Assembly: GCF_004962245.1 (NCBI RefSeq)
Contig: NZ_SUHQ01000024.1
Location: 51,277-115,276, forward strand
Length of the DNA stretch: 64,000 nucleotides
From: Mesorhizobium sp.
Lineage (GTDB): Bacteria > Pseudomonadota > Alphaproteobacteria > Rhizobiales > Rhizobiaceae
Direction of reading: 5' to 3'
The translations under genes and the position numbers were made by a program. Positions 45,184 to 55,258 of the stretch are shown here, in pieces. The notes under the pieces are model-generated. The model was not told the origin of the DNA, did not search any database, and saw nothing but the letters and a program-made list of their open reading frames with translations. The stretch's first letter is position 1, and each line of letters begins with the position of its first letter.

Positions 45184-46361
45184 ACACGCATTCGCCGCTG
45201 CCCGCTCCGGGTGCTCCACTGCAACACTACGTTTCCACCGCGCCCATTGACCTGCAGTCGGTCGAGACGATGACGCCGGAGCAGTCGAAGGTCTTTCAGG
45301 CGTCGCAGTTGCGGCTGATGTGGTGGAAACTCCGGATGCACCGGCTTGCCGTCATATCCGGCATATTCCTGGCAGCGCTTTATTTCGGGATACTGATTTG
45401 CGAGTTCCTTGCGCCCTACAATCTGCACACGCGCAACATGGACTACATCTATTCGCCGCCGCAGCGGGTGCACCTGTTCCACAACGGCCAGTTCGTCGGG
45501 CCGTTCGTCTATGGCCGCCAGATGACGCTGGATATGGACACGCTCAAGCGGAACTACATCGAGAAAAAGGATGATGTTCAGCGGATCCGTTTCTTCTGCA
45601 AGGGCGACAGTTACCGGTTCTGGGGCCTGATCGAAGGTGACAGGCATTTTGTCTGCCCTGCCGTAAACGGCCAGCTCTTTCTAGCCGGCACTGACAGGCT
45701 GGGGCGCGATGTGCTCTCGCGCATCATCTATGGCGCACGCATTTCACTGACAATAGGCCTCGTCGGCATCAGTTTCAGCTTCCTGCTGGGCATTGTCATC
45801 GGCGGACTGGCCGGCTATCACGGCGGTATCTTCGACCTGATCGTTCAACGGATAATCGAAGTTCTGCAATCGATCCCCAGCATTCCGCTATGGCTGGCTC
45901 TGGCGGCGATCATGCCGATAACCTGGAGTCCGATCCTGATCTATTTCGGCATCACCGTCATCCTCGGGCTGCTCGACTGGACCGGACTGGCGCGGGCCGT
46001 GCGTTCAAAGCTTCTAGCCTTGCGCGAGGAGGATTACGTTCTGGCCGCGCAATTGATGGGCGCCAAAAGCAGCCGCATCATCGGGCGGCATCTCATTCCC
46101 GGCTTCATGTCGCATCTGATCGCGACGGCGACGATCTCCATACCCGGCATGATCCTGGGCGAGACGGCGCTGAGCTTCCTCGGGCTCGGGCTGAGGGCGC
46201 CGATAACCAGCTGGGGCATCTTGCTCACCGAGGCGCGCAGCGTCAGCGTGATCGCGTTCTATCCATGGCTGCTTTTGCCGATGCTCCCCGTCATTCTCGT
46301 CATCTTGGCGTTCAACTTCCTCGGCGACGGGCTGCGGGACGCCGCAGACCCCTACAAGTGA
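45180..46361 (+). CDS. Oligopeptide-type ABC transporter permease 2 (DppC/YejE-like)
   Basis: This 393-residue permease has a first helix AVISGIFLAALYFGILICEF, then about 100 residues before the family motif LAGTDRLGRDVLSRIIYGAR and the remaining helices. The EAA loop is DYVLAAQLMGAKSSRIIGRH. The extra periplasmic segment between helix 1 and the DRLGRD motif (HNGQFVGPFVYGRQMT and FFCKGDSYRFWGL) is longer than in DppC and is seen in YejE-type permeases. It is last in the four-gene importer operon. Confidence 0.92.
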   Translation: MNTHSPLPAPGAPLQHYVSTAPIDLQSVETMTPEQSKVFQASQLRLMWWKLRMHRLAVISGIFLAALYFGILICEFLAPYNLHTRNMDYIYSPPQRVHLFHNGQFVGPFVYGRQMTLDMDTLKRNYIEKKDDVQRIRFFCKGDSYRFWGLIEGDRHFVCPAVNGQLFLAGTDRLGRDVLSRIIYGARISLTIGLVGISFSFLLGIVIGGLAGYHGGIFDLIVQRIIEVLQSIPSIPLWLALAAIMPITWSPILIYFGITVILGLLDWTGLARAVRSKLLALREEDYVLAAQLMGAKSSRIIGRHLIPGFMSHLIATATISIPGMILGETALSFLGLGLRAPITSWGILLTEARSVSVIAFYPWLLLPMLPVILVILAFNFLGDGLRDAADPYK

Positions 46362-46496
46362 AATCGCTATTCCGCCGCGCGGCCTGCCGACGACTCGTAT
46401 GATGCTTGTCGGCGGCCGGTTGCGTTATTGCAAGGTTCGTCGTTCGCCTATATATGCGGCAAGCCTCGATCGGGGCTGCTGGTTCAGGACATACAT

Positions 46497-46976
46497 ATGA
46501 GTCGCCTCGATAATTTCATCAGCAGGATGACCGCACAGCGCGACATTCTCAATCAAATCTGCCCCGAGGTGGCGAAGATGGAGGGGCTTGTGCTCGAGCT
46601 CGGCCTCGGCAATGGCCGGACGTTCCACCATCTGCGCGAGCGCCTGCCCGGGCGCCGGATCGTGGTGTTCGACCGTGAAGTTGGCGCACACGCCAGCTCA
46701 ATTCCCGAAGCTGAAAACCTCGTGCTCGGCGAAATACGCGAGACGGCCCGCAAGTTCATTGGCATCGACGCCGCTCTTGTTCATGCCGACATCGGCACCG
46801 GCTATGACGATCGCGATGCAGTGACCGCTACCTGGCTTCCTGATCTGATTGCGCGCCTGCTTCGCGTCGGCGGCTTCGCGGTCAGTGGCACGCCGCTCGA
46901 TCACCCGCTGCTGCAACGCCTCCCGCCGCCGACCTCGGAGCCCGCCGATCGTTATTTCCTCTGCAAGCGCGTGTAA
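46497..46976 (+). CDS. Class I SAM-dependent methyltransferase
   Basis: This 159-residue protein has the SAM-binding motif LVLELGLGNGRTFHHLRERL followed by IVVFDREV, with a second acidic segment ALVHADIGTGYDDRD and WLPDLIARLLRVGGFAVSG. It is short, so it is close to a minimal methyltransferase core. ATG 46497 is chosen over the upstream start at 46428 because the fold begins just after it; CAGGAC upstream is a weak ribosome binding site. The substrate is not known. Confidence 0.85.
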   Translation: MSRLDNFISRMTAQRDILNQICPEVAKMEGLVLELGLGNGRTFHHLRERLPGRRIVVFDREVGAHASSIPEAENLVLGEIRETARKFIGIDAALVHADIGTGYDDRDAVTATWLPDLIARLLRVGGFAVSGTPLDHPLLQRLPPPTSEPADRYFLCKRV

Positions 46977-47012
46977 GGGCGGAGACGGCCCAAATCTTCA
47001 GGGGCCAAGTCT

Positions 47013-48428
47013 TCAGGGGATCGTATAGACTGCTATCTCCCGCTCAATGCCGCGCAGCGAGACCTCGTGAGGCACGGGCGTCAGCGCGTTCCTGTGCAAC
47101 AGATCGGCGGTGAGATTGTCGTCGACCACCGCACGAGTGGCGAAGATCGCTTGTGCGTTGGCAAGGTTCTGGACCCGCGAAGCAATGTTGACCGTCTGGC
47201 CGAAATAGTCCTGTCGCTCGTTCATGGACACCGCGATGCAGGGACCGGCATGGACTCCGATCTTGAGCAGCAGATCCTCGCGCCCGCTCTTGTCGTTGAG
47301 CTCACGCATGGCATCACGCATCCTGAGGGCCGCAGCAATCGCACGATCAGGCGTCGCGAAGGTCGCCATCACCGCATCACCGATCGTCTTCACCACCGCG
47401 CCTGCCTCCGCCGCGACGATCTCATGCAGAACCTGGAAATGCACGCGCACGAGATCGAAGGCCGAAAGATCGCCCACCCGCTCGTAAAGCTCGGTCGATC
47501 CGCGCAGGTCGGTGAACAGGAAGGTCAGGCTGGTGATCTTCAGGCGCTGGTTGATGTCGAGCGTATCCGTGCGATAAAGATCGCGGAACGTCTGGTTGGT
47601 GAGCAGGCGCTTGGCGGTCAGGAAGGGCCGGCGTTTACCCAGGAAATCATGCAACGCCTGGCCGGCGATGAAGACCGTCGGCAGCACGCGGGTGTCGATC
47701 CGGTTTTCCAGCGAAATGCGCAACGGGCCGGGTTGCATCTCCAGCGTCTGGTTCTGGACATGATCACGGTCGAAGACCAAAGAGAGGCTTCGGCGCTCTT
47801 TTGTTGGTTCGCCCTTCCCGTCGATGAACTGCGCTGAATGGGTGACCGGCTCGAAGACGATGATGAATTCGGACGGAAGCTGTATGTGCAGAACCGCCTT
47901 TTCACCGGGGGCAAGCTCGATATCCTCCAGCGAGAACGCTTCCATCTTTTTCGCCAAATCCTCTTCCGGCAGATCGGCGCCGGACGCCCAATAGATCTGG
48001 CGGAAATATTCCGCCACCGACAGTTCGTGTGGATTGTGGGCGGCAATCCTGCGCACACGGGGACTGACGGTGAATGTCACCTCGACCATCTCGTCGAGGG
48101 TCGGTGAATAGCCCTGGGAGCACAGCGCGCAGGTGTATTCGTCCTTCTGCAGGGTTTTCAGCGTGGCGTTGGTGTCGAGCACGCCGCCACAGCCGGGGCA
48201 CAGAACATTCCAGGAAATGTCGAAGATGCCCACCCGCGCCGCGTGGAGAAAGGCGCTTATGGCGCGTTCCTCGTCGAGGCCATGCTTGCTGGCGAAGGCT
48301 GGCGCATTGATGCGGCAAAGTTCGCGGTCCTTGCCCTCCGCGATGGTTCGCTTGATCGCGTCGATTGCCTGTGGATCGACATCGGTCGATTGCCGCAGAA
48401 GCGAGAACAGATCCTGAGCTTCGTTCAT
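47013..48428 (-). CDS. Class III adenylate/guanylate cyclase with N-terminal DUF5939-like domain
   Basis: This 471-residue protein has an N-terminal domain of about 270 residues with two cysteine pairs (CPGCGG and CALC, about residues 78-103), suggesting a metal-binding ribbon, and a C-terminal class III cyclase. The catalytic parts are complete: LTFLFTDLRGSTELYE, VVKTIGDAVMATFA and DYFGQTVNIASRVQ. The N-terminal domain probably senses a signal. A clear paralogue lies at 56277-57722, where only the second cysteine pair is kept. Convergent with the methyltransferase gene. Confidence 0.92.
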   Translation of the reverse strand: MNEAQDLFSLLRQSTDVDPQAIDAIKRTIAEGKDRELCRINAPAFASKHGLDEERAISAFLHAARVGIFDISWNVLCPGCGGVLDTNATLKTLQKDEYTCALCSQGYSPTLDEMVEVTFTVSPRVRRIAAHNPHELSVAEYFRQIYWASGADLPEEDLAKKMEAFSLEDIELAPGEKAVLHIQLPSEFIIVFEPVTHSAQFIDGKGEPTKERRSLSLVFDRDHVQNQTLEMQPGPLRISLENRIDTRVLPTVFIAGQALHDFLGKRRPFLTAKRLLTNQTFRDLYRTDTLDINQRLKITSLTFLFTDLRGSTELYERVGDLSAFDLVRVHFQVLHEIVAAEAGAVVKTIGDAVMATFATPDRAIAAALRMRDAMRELNDKSGREDLLLKIGVHAGPCIAVSMNERQDYFGQTVNIASRVQNLANAQAIFATRAVVDDNLTADLLHRNALTPVPHEVSLRGIEREIAVYTIP

Positions 48429-48629
48429 CGTGCAGGCTCCGGAAAATGCGCGGGCGTGTTGACCGGACCGGTCTTCGGTCCAAGCACTCCATCTTACTTC
48501 GAAACGGACCGTACGGCCATTCGAATGGACAAGCCTGGTGACAGTTCAATTTCCATTCGGCGGATTTTCACTGGCCGCAAGCGGCATTATGATGGGTCCA
48601 TGGGGCATTCATCTTTGGGACTTTTTCCC

Positions 48630-49454
48630 ATGCCGACACCCAACAACCCGCCATTTCCCGCGGCCCTGCGCCTTTTCTCGGTGGTGGTCATCATCGTCCT
48701 GATCGTGGGCGCCGGTCTGTTTTTCGCGCCGGTGCTGGTCAAGCCGCGCTGGCCTTGGGCCGTCACGCCGTTCAATGCTCGCTTCCTCGGCGGCTTCTAC
48801 ACCGCCGAAATGGTCGTGATGGCGGCGCTGCTGGTCTGGAATCGCTGGTCGCCCGGCAGGCTCGTGCTCGTCATGGCCTTCATCTTCAGCGTCATCGTGT
48901 CGGTGGCTTCGTTCATCAATCTCGGCTATTTCAACTTCGAGCGCAAAGCGCCCTGGCTCTGGTTTTTGGTCTATCTCGCTTCGGTCGCGGTATCCGGGCT
49001 GTTCCTGTGGCGGACCAGGGCCCTTCCTTCTGCAAAAGGCGTGACCTTAAACCCCGCATGGCGCGGCTATATGCCGGTGGAATCGGCGATCCTCGGGCTC
49101 TATGGCGTGGGCCTATTGCTGTTTCCCCTGACATTCAGCGGCTTCTGGCCATGGCCGATCGATGCCTTCCACGCCCAGGTCTACAGCGCCATCTTCCTCG
49201 CCGGTGCGGGCGGCACATATCTCGTCTGGAGAAGCGCGCCGCGCGAGGAACTGCTGGTGCTCGGCTTGGCGCAGTTTCTGGTTGGCCTGCTTGCCATCCT
49301 TGGCCTCGTCATCACCGACGCTGCGGTGCACCGGATCGACTGGACGGCGACCGGAGCATTGTGCTGGCTCGCCCTTTTCGGCTGGATCGGCATCAGCGGC
49401 GTCTTCAAACTCTACGCCGCCTCCCGGTATTTTAGCCCGCAATCGGCATCATAG
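48630..49454 (+). CDS. Hypothetical integral membrane protein
   Basis: This 274-residue protein has about eight hydrophobic segments, such as LRLFSVVVIIVLIVGAGLFF, LVLVMAFIFSVIVSVASFI, FLVYLASVAVSGLFLW and EELLVLGLAQFLVGLLAILG. Charged residues are few and no enzyme motif is visible. TTTGGGA lies 9 bases before ATG 48630, which is preferred over ATG 48600. It is divergent from the DUF5939-type cyclase gene and could be regulated with it. No family was recognised. Confidence 0.75.
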   Translation: MPTPNNPPFPAALRLFSVVVIIVLIVGAGLFFAPVLVKPRWPWAVTPFNARFLGGFYTAEMVVMAALLVWNRWSPGRLVLVMAFIFSVIVSVASFINLGYFNFERKAPWLWFLVYLASVAVSGLFLWRTRALPSAKGVTLNPAWRGYMPVESAILGLYGVGLLLFPLTFSGFWPWPIDAFHAQVYSAIFLAGAGGTYLVWRSAPREELLVLGLAQFLVGLLAILGLVITDAAVHRIDWTATGALCWLALFGWIGISGVFKLYAASRYFSPQSAS

Positions 49455-49527
49455 GTTGCAGAGACGGCTGGATTTTCAGGTGACGTCCGGTGCATCGTGT
49501 CGGGCCGATTGCTTTGCCGGGAGCGCC

Positions 49528-50052
49528 ATGACCAGCACGACCTCGCCATCCTCCGAGAAAATCGAGCCGCAGCTCCGGTCTGTCCGGTCAAGCGATGCGG
49601 AGGCGCTTTGCGCTATCTTCAACATGCCGGGCTTCCGCTGGGGCACGCTCAGGATGCCTTTCGAGATGGTGGAGCAGGTGGAGCGGCGCATCGCCAAGTC
49701 CGGCCAGGAAACCACCTGGATCGTTGCGGAGTTGGACGGCAAGGTCGTCGGCCATGGCAGCCTGGTCGTGCAGGGTTCGCCGCGTCGTTCGCATATCGGC
49801 GAGATCAATATCGGCCTCGACGATGCCTTTGTCGGCAAGGGCATCGGCTCAGCCATACTGGAGGCGCTGCTTGACGTGGCCGACAACTGGCGGGCCCTGA
49901 AGCGGGTCGAATTGACCGTCTATGCCGACAACGAACCGGCCATCCGTCTCTACACAAGCCACGGCTTCGAGGTCGAAGGCCGGCATGTGAAGGCCGGTTT
50001 TACCGACGGGCAGTACCACGATCTCCTGAGCATGGCCCGGCTGCGGTTCTAA
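49528..50052 (+). CDS. GNAT-family N-acetyltransferase
   Basis: This 174-residue acetyltransferase has the GNAT order of motifs: TTWIVAELDGKVVGHGSL, then IGLDDAFVGKGIGSAILEAL (acetyl-CoA pyrophosphate loop V-G-K-G-I-G-S) and ELTVYADNEPAIRLYTSHGF with the C-terminal Tyr. GGGAG precedes ATG 49528 at short spacing. The acceptor could be an amino acid, antibiotic or protein; the sequence does not decide. Confidence 0.9.
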   Translation: MTSTTSPSSEKIEPQLRSVRSSDAEALCAIFNMPGFRWGTLRMPFEMVEQVERRIAKSGQETTWIVAELDGKVVGHGSLVVQGSPRRSHIGEINIGLDDAFVGKGIGSAILEALLDVADNWRALKRVELTVYADNEPAIRLYTSHGFEVEGRHVKAGFTDGQYHDLLSMARLRF

Positions 50053-50263
50053 GATCCGCTGTTTGGCCTTAGACTCTAGCTGTTTAGCCAATCGACAATT
50101 CGTGCCGAGCCGGCGAACAGGTGATTGCTCATGGAGAACTCCGTAGGATACGGTCAATTTCGTCTCACACCATTTGATCGAGTTGACGATCTGTGTGGGC
50201 CGGCCGCATCCAGCAAATCTAGTCTCCCTTGGCGTTTTCGCCACAAGCGGCTAGACGGGACCA

Positions 50264-51649
50264 ATGACCGCCGTCTTTGACCCAACCCCTACGCCTCCGG
50301 TCGAAATCCTGGCTGTGCTGTCGCTGCTCTGCCCGGAAGTCGTGCGTGACATCGAGCAGAACTGGAATGCACCGGTTTCCGATTACGCCCGCCATCTGTG
50401 GCGGCCGGTGGCAAGGCCTGCATCGGGCCTGGCGATCGCTGCCCGCTCGATCCTGCGCGAAGTCCTGCAGCAGCGCCTCGGTGTGATCATGCAGCCTGAG
50501 GAGATCGGCAAGGCCCTCGAAGAGTTCGAGCACAGACCGGTGATTCAGTCCGGCCTGCACTGCCTGCTTCTGATGGACCGGATCACTTTCGATGCCCTCC
50601 TGCTTGCCTGGCTCGGCGCGGTCGAAAACGGGCTGTCGGCCTTCTTCGGCTTCATGGGAACGACGATGACCATGGAGACAATTGGCCGGGAGGGGCCGGG
50701 ATGGCTCGATGTCGGCGACGACAAGGTTAACCTGTTTGGCATGGGGCGCCACAAACTGTGCCGCAAAAGCGCCTGCGTGGCCGGTCCCGTCACCCTCAAC
50801 AAGCGCGCGCTCGAAGCGGTGGGCAACGAAACGGATGCCAGCCGCTGGCTGGGCACACTGCTTGCCAGCCAGGACAAGGTGTTTGGAACCGCCGCCGATG
50901 CGCTGACAGCCCTCAACGAGGATCTGGTCGCCGATTGGGATCGTTCCGGCATGGCCCTGCCGGTTTTCATCGATGATCGGCTCGCCGCGGCTGCCGTGGC
51001 GCGGCATCTAGAATATGATGGTAGCCTTCTTTCCAGGCTGCTCATTGAGCCCGCAAGGCGCCAGCGTCTCGAATGTGCCTTGCAAGAGGCCACATCGAGC
51101 CCATTCGGCAGATTCCTGCCCAGTGCCACAGACTATTTCTGGGGCATCCGCGAGGAGCGCGTGCGCAAGCTCGTCCTCGAGAACGGGCACCTGATCGAGC
51201 CTGACAGGCCGCGTGGTCTTTCCATCCCGTTCGAGCGGCCGCATCTCAGGCAGGCGCTGCTGGACGGCGTGCTGCTGCCGAACTTGTTCTTGGTGTTCCT
51301 CGTCCTTGCCATATTGCCGCGGGTGCGGGTTGTGGGCGGCCTGAGACAGATTGGCTATGTAGCGCTTTTTCACTCGATCCTGCTGGCTGTGCTCGACGAA
51401 AACGTGCCGGAAGAGCGCGATCTGGCTGCGGAGCTGCAGGTTCGGGAAAATGCCTGGGGTATGCGGGTCATCGATGAAAAGATCTCGGTCCGCGAGCAGC
51501 TTGCCAGCCTGCCGGAAGGGGCGCTCTTCCCGGACCTGCTCCGGCAATACCGTTTGCGGACATTTGCCGAGACGACCGACAACCTGAAACTGGTTCGCGA
51601 AAACGCCCGATGGCGCAAGATCGGCCAGGCAGAGATCAAGGCGAGCTGA
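50264..51649 (+). CDS. Hypothetical protein, 461 residues, no family recognised
   Basis: The protein is rich in Leu, Arg and Glu, with one strongly hydrophobic stretch DGVLLPNLFLVFLVLAILPR near residue 345. No catalytic motif, signal peptide or repeat was recognised. Codon use and base composition match neighbouring genes, and the open frame is long, so a real gene is likely. ATG 50264 has no strong ribosome binding site. It stands in the cyclase-rich stretch between the GNAT gene and the AAA cyclase. A membrane-associated role is possible, but nothing fixes its function. Confidence 0.75.
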   Translation: MTAVFDPTPTPPVEILAVLSLLCPEVVRDIEQNWNAPVSDYARHLWRPVARPASGLAIAARSILREVLQQRLGVIMQPEEIGKALEEFEHRPVIQSGLHCLLLMDRITFDALLLAWLGAVENGLSAFFGFMGTTMTMETIGREGPGWLDVGDDKVNLFGMGRHKLCRKSACVAGPVTLNKRALEAVGNETDASRWLGTLLASQDKVFGTAADALTALNEDLVADWDRSGMALPVFIDDRLAAAAVARHLEYDGSLLSRLLIEPARRQRLECALQEATSSPFGRFLPSATDYFWGIREERVRKLVLENGHLIEPDRPRGLSIPFERPHLRQALLDGVLLPNLFLVFLVLAILPRVRVVGGLRQIGYVALFHSILLAVLDENVPEERDLAAELQVRENAWGMRVIDEKISVREQLASLPEGALFPDLLRQYRLRTFAETTDNLKLVRENARWRKIGQAEIKAS

Positions 51650-51939
51650 GCCTTACTTCAGGTTGATTTTCGGGTGCGCAACCGCAAGCGACGGCGATCT
51701 ATCGGTGAGCCTCTGGCGTCTGATCCGGCCGCTTCCTTGACGCTGATGCCTTTCGGGATTTCGACGACGGCTTCCGCCTCGATCGGCGGCGCTCTGCCAC
51801 CGGACCTACACGGATCGTTCGGTGCCCATTTGCGCTGCCGCTTGCCGGTCGACGGCTATCGGTGCATCCTTGTGAATAGCCTGGCCGTGAAGTGCGTAGC
51901 GAGATCACGCCGTCACAGCCCCTAGTGAGGTCTTGTTCG

Positions 51940-54900
51940 ATGGACTGCTCGGGCTGCGGTTTCGAGGTTGAGGGCGGTTACACCTTCTGTCCGAGGTGTG
52001 GCAGGCGCCAGCCCGTGCCATGCGCCAGTTGCGGCTACCCCTGCGCACCTGATTTCGAGTTCTGTCCGAAATGCGGGGCAAGCGTCGGTGCGCCCGCAAA
52101 AACCGTCGAACGGCCTGCTCCGACACCAAGCCGAACCATTGTGCCGCCTTCTCGAACTCCGTCGCTGCTTCCGAACATCGAAAGCGAAGATGGGCTGCAT
52201 CCCGTCTCTGACGCCGATCGCCGGACGGTAACGGTCCTGTTCGCCGACCTTTGCGGCTTCACGACACTCAGCGAGCAGCTCGACCCCGAGGTCATGCAAG
52301 CGCTGCAGAACGAACTGTTCAAGGAATTGACCGCGGCCGTGCGAAACTTTGGTGGTTTCGTCGACAAATTCATCGGCGATGCACTGCTCGCTTTGTTCGG
52401 TGCGCCGGTTGCGCATGAGGACGATCCGGAACGTGCACTTCGCGCCGCTCTCGACATGATCGCCCGGACGGCGCGGCTCGGCGAAAGCAGCCCCCACTCC
52501 GGCTCGCCTCTGTCACTCCACATCGGCATAAACACTGGACCGGTCGTTACTGGCGGATTGGGCATCGGCACCGCCAAATCCTATTCGGTGACGGGCGACA
52601 CAGTGAATACGGCGCAACGCCTGCAATCGCTGGCCGCACCGGGTGAGGTGCTGGTCGGCGAGCTCACTCACAGGCTGACCCGGCATGCCTTCTCCTACGA
52701 GTCGCTGGGTGATGTCGTGCTTCGCGGCAAGGCTGGCAGTGTGCTCGTCCATCGACTGGATGCACCGCTTGCGACGCCGCGTGCAGCGCGTGGGCTCGAG
52801 GCGCTCGGCCTCAGTGCGCCGATGATAGGTCGTGGTGCGGAGCTCAACAGAATGCTGGCGAGCCTTGACCAGGCGTGCGGCGGCTCGGCCCAACTTGTCC
52901 GCCTTGTCGGAGAAGCCGGTATCGGGAAATCGCGGCTGGTGAAGGAGTTCGTCGCCCGCGTCGGCGACGAGGATCGTTTTCGCAACGTCGCCGTGCGGCA
53001 GGCCACGTGCTCACCGCTGGGCGAACAATCATTTGGCGCCTTGGGCGCAGTGGTGCGCAGCGCTGCCGGGATGATGCAAAACGACGATGGGGACGAAATG
53101 CGGGGGAAGCTCGCAGGCTTGCTTGCCGATCTCGGCCTGCAGGGCGAGGAGGCGAAGCGGCTGATGCCTCTGCTCTACCATGTGCTTGGCCTTGGCGACC
53201 CCGATGCCACCTTGCAGCATGTCGAGCCCGAGCAGCTGCGGCGGCAAATTCTCTATGCAGTCCGCACAATCATCGAACGACGGCTTGCGTTGTCGCCGCT
53301 GTTGATTGTCGTCGAAGACCTGCACTGGGCCGACGCCGTGTCGCTCGAGGCACTACGTTTCGTGATGGACAGGTTGGAACGCACGCGGTTGATGTTGCTG
53401 GTCACGCATCGTCCGGCTCCGGACAACGACCAGCTCGACTCAAGTCGGGTCAGTCACACAGCGCTCAGGCTTTCGCCGCTCAACAGTGACGACGGACGCA
53501 GCCTGCTGGCGGCGCTTTTCGGCGAGAGCTGGGTAAACTCCGCAGGAAGGCTTCTCGATCAGATCCTCGAGCGCGCGGGCGGCAATCCCCTTTTTGTAGA
53601 GGAGATCGTTCGCGGCCTTATCGATCGAGGTGTTCTGATGCGCGAGGACCAGCGATGGCGGACTGTGGCAGGCGAAGCCGCAACCGGCATTCCCGCCACT
53701 ATCCAGGCAATGTTGCTTGCTCGCGTCGACCGGCTGCCCCAAGAGGTGCGCCGGCTGGCCCAGGAAGCCGCGGTAATCGGCCCGCGCTTCGATGCCACAC
53801 TTCTGAAAACAGTGACAGCCGACCCCGGCCGGCTAGAAGCCGGCTGCGAACTGCTTTGCGATGCGGAAATCATCGAGGAAGTTGCCGGATCAGGCTCGGT
53901 CTCGTCGCAAAGCTACCGCTTTACGCAAACGTTGCTGCAGGACGTGATCTACCAGAATCTCCTCCTGCAACGCCGGACCGACATCCACGGGCGGGTCGGT
54001 GCAGCCTTGGAGCAACTGTACGGCGACAAGCCGGAACGGCTCGAGGATTTGACCGTGCTCGGTCATCATTTCGCACAGAGCGCCGAGCGGGAGAAGGGCG
54101 CGCATTACCTGCAGGCGGCGGGCGATCGCGCTCGCATAATATACGCCAACGACGACGCCCTTCGTTTCTACGAGCGAGCACTGGCTGCGTTGGGCGCGAT
54201 CGGGCAAACACCGCTCAAACTGGCAATTGCAGAGCGCATTGCCGATTTGAGCGGGCCGGTAGGCCGCCGCGAGATCGCGCACCACCACTACGAGACGGTG
54301 TTGCAGGCATACCGCGAGTCATCCAATCGTGTCGCTTCGGCGCGAGTTTTGCGTAAGATCGGTCGGCTGCTCTGGGACGTTGGCAAGCGGGACAACGCAG
54401 AATCCCGCTATGCTGAAGCGGCAGCGCTCCTCGATGGAGCGGATGCCCCGGTCGAGCAGGCGCATCTCTGGCAAGAACGTGGCCGACAGGCGTTCCGTAG
54501 TGGAGATCACGCTCTCGCGGCAAAATGGGCAGACGCTGCGCTGGATTGCGTACGCACTCTGACAACGGAGCATGTCTCCGAGGAAGGGTGTGACGCCACT
54601 CTTGTGACCGCCGAGGCCCTCAATACCAAGGCTGTTGCGTTGGCTCGCCTTGGGCGAAACCGTGAAGCCGTGCGCCAGGTTGAGCGTAGCATTGAATTGG
54701 CCGAAGCCGCCGGTCTGCTGGGCGCGGCCTGCCGCGGCTACACCAATCTCGGCGTGCTTTACACGACCATCGATCCGGCAAAGGCGATGGAGGTCTGTCG
54801 GCGCGGTCTTGAAGTGGCGCGCCATATTGGTGATTTGGGTTTCCAGGCGCGCCTCCTCGCCAATCTGGCGGTCGCTTGTTGTACTTTCACGGATCGCTGT

Positions 54901-55239
54901 CCAACGGAGGGCGTGCCTGCTGCCGAGAAGGCCATCGAGATCGACCGGGCGCTCGACCAGCGCGAGCACCTGCCGGTGCCGTTGATCGTGCTTGGGCAGA
55001 TCCACCAGTGCAACGGCCGTCCGGAACTGGCGGTTGGCTTGTTCCACGAAGCACTGGACGTAGCCCGAGAAACGGGCGAACCCCAACTGCTGTTTCCGTG
55101 CTATGATGGTCTTGCAACGCTTAATCTCGACCTCGACAATCTGGCCGAGGCCGAACGCTACTTTTCCTTGGCGCAGGGTATATGCGCCCAGCACGGGCTC
55201 GACCCGGAAGCGCTTGTGGTGCTGCCTTTTCTCGACTAG
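51940..55239 (+). CDS. Zinc-ribbon/class III cyclase/AAA ATPase/TPR signalling protein
   Basis: This 1099-residue protein has two zinc ribbons (CSGC, CPRC, CASC and CPKC between residues 3 and 45). A class III cyclase domain follows with LFADLCGFTTLSE (Asp103), DKFIGDALLALFG and VTGDTVNTAQRLQ. Next is a STAND/AAA-type ATPase with Walker A GEAGIGKS (324-331) and LIVVEDLHWADAVS. The C-terminal half is helical repeats (AEALNTKAVALARLGRNREA, TNLGVLY), probably TPR. Such cyclases couple ligand or partner sensing to cNMP synthesis. GTGAGG lies 9 bases before ATG 51940. A thioredoxin-like gene follows 19 bases later, probably in one operon. Confidence 0.93.
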   Translation: MDCSGCGFEVEGGYTFCPRCGRRQPVPCASCGYPCAPDFEFCPKCGASVGAPAKTVERPAPTPSRTIVPPSRTPSLLPNIESEDGLHPVSDADRRTVTVLFADLCGFTTLSEQLDPEVMQALQNELFKELTAAVRNFGGFVDKFIGDALLALFGAPVAHEDDPERALRAALDMIARTARLGESSPHSGSPLSLHIGINTGPVVTGGLGIGTAKSYSVTGDTVNTAQRLQSLAAPGEVLVGELTHRLTRHAFSYESLGDVVLRGKAGSVLVHRLDAPLATPRAARGLEALGLSAPMIGRGAELNRMLASLDQACGGSAQLVRLVGEAGIGKSRLVKEFVARVGDEDRFRNVAVRQATCSPLGEQSFGALGAVVRSAAGMMQNDDGDEMRGKLAGLLADLGLQGEEAKRLMPLLYHVLGLGDPDATLQHVEPEQLRRQILYAVRTIIERRLALSPLLIVVEDLHWADAVSLEALRFVMDRLERTRLMLLVTHRPAPDNDQLDSSRVSHTALRLSPLNSDDGRSLLAALFGESWVNSAGRLLDQILERAGGNPLFVEEIVRGLIDRGVLMREDQRWRTVAGEAATGIPATIQAMLLARVDRLPQEVRRLAQEAAVIGPRFDATLLKTVTADPGRLEAGCELLCDAEIIEEVAGSGSVSSQSYRFTQTLLQDVIYQNLLLQRRTDIHGRVGAALEQLYGDKPERLEDLTVLGHHFAQSAEREKGAHYLQAAGDRARIIYANDDALRFYERALAALGAIGQTPLKLAIAERIADLSGPVGRREIAHHHYETVLQAYRESSNRVASARVLRKIGRLLWDVGKRDNAESRYAEAAALLDGADAPVEQAHLWQERGRQAFRSGDHALAAKWADAALDCVRTLTTEHVSEEGCDATLVTAEALNTKAVALARLGRNREAVRQVERSIELAEAAGLLGAACRGYTNLGVLYTTIDPAKAMEVCRRGLEVARHIGDLGFQARLLANLAVACCTFTDRCPTEGVPAAEKAIEIDRALDQREHLPVPLIVLGQIHQCNGRPELAVGLFHEALDVARETGEPQLLFPCYDGLATLNLDLDNLAEAERYFSLAQGICAQHGLDPEALVVLPFLD

Positions 55240-55258
55240 CCGGGGTTGGAGGTTGGAA

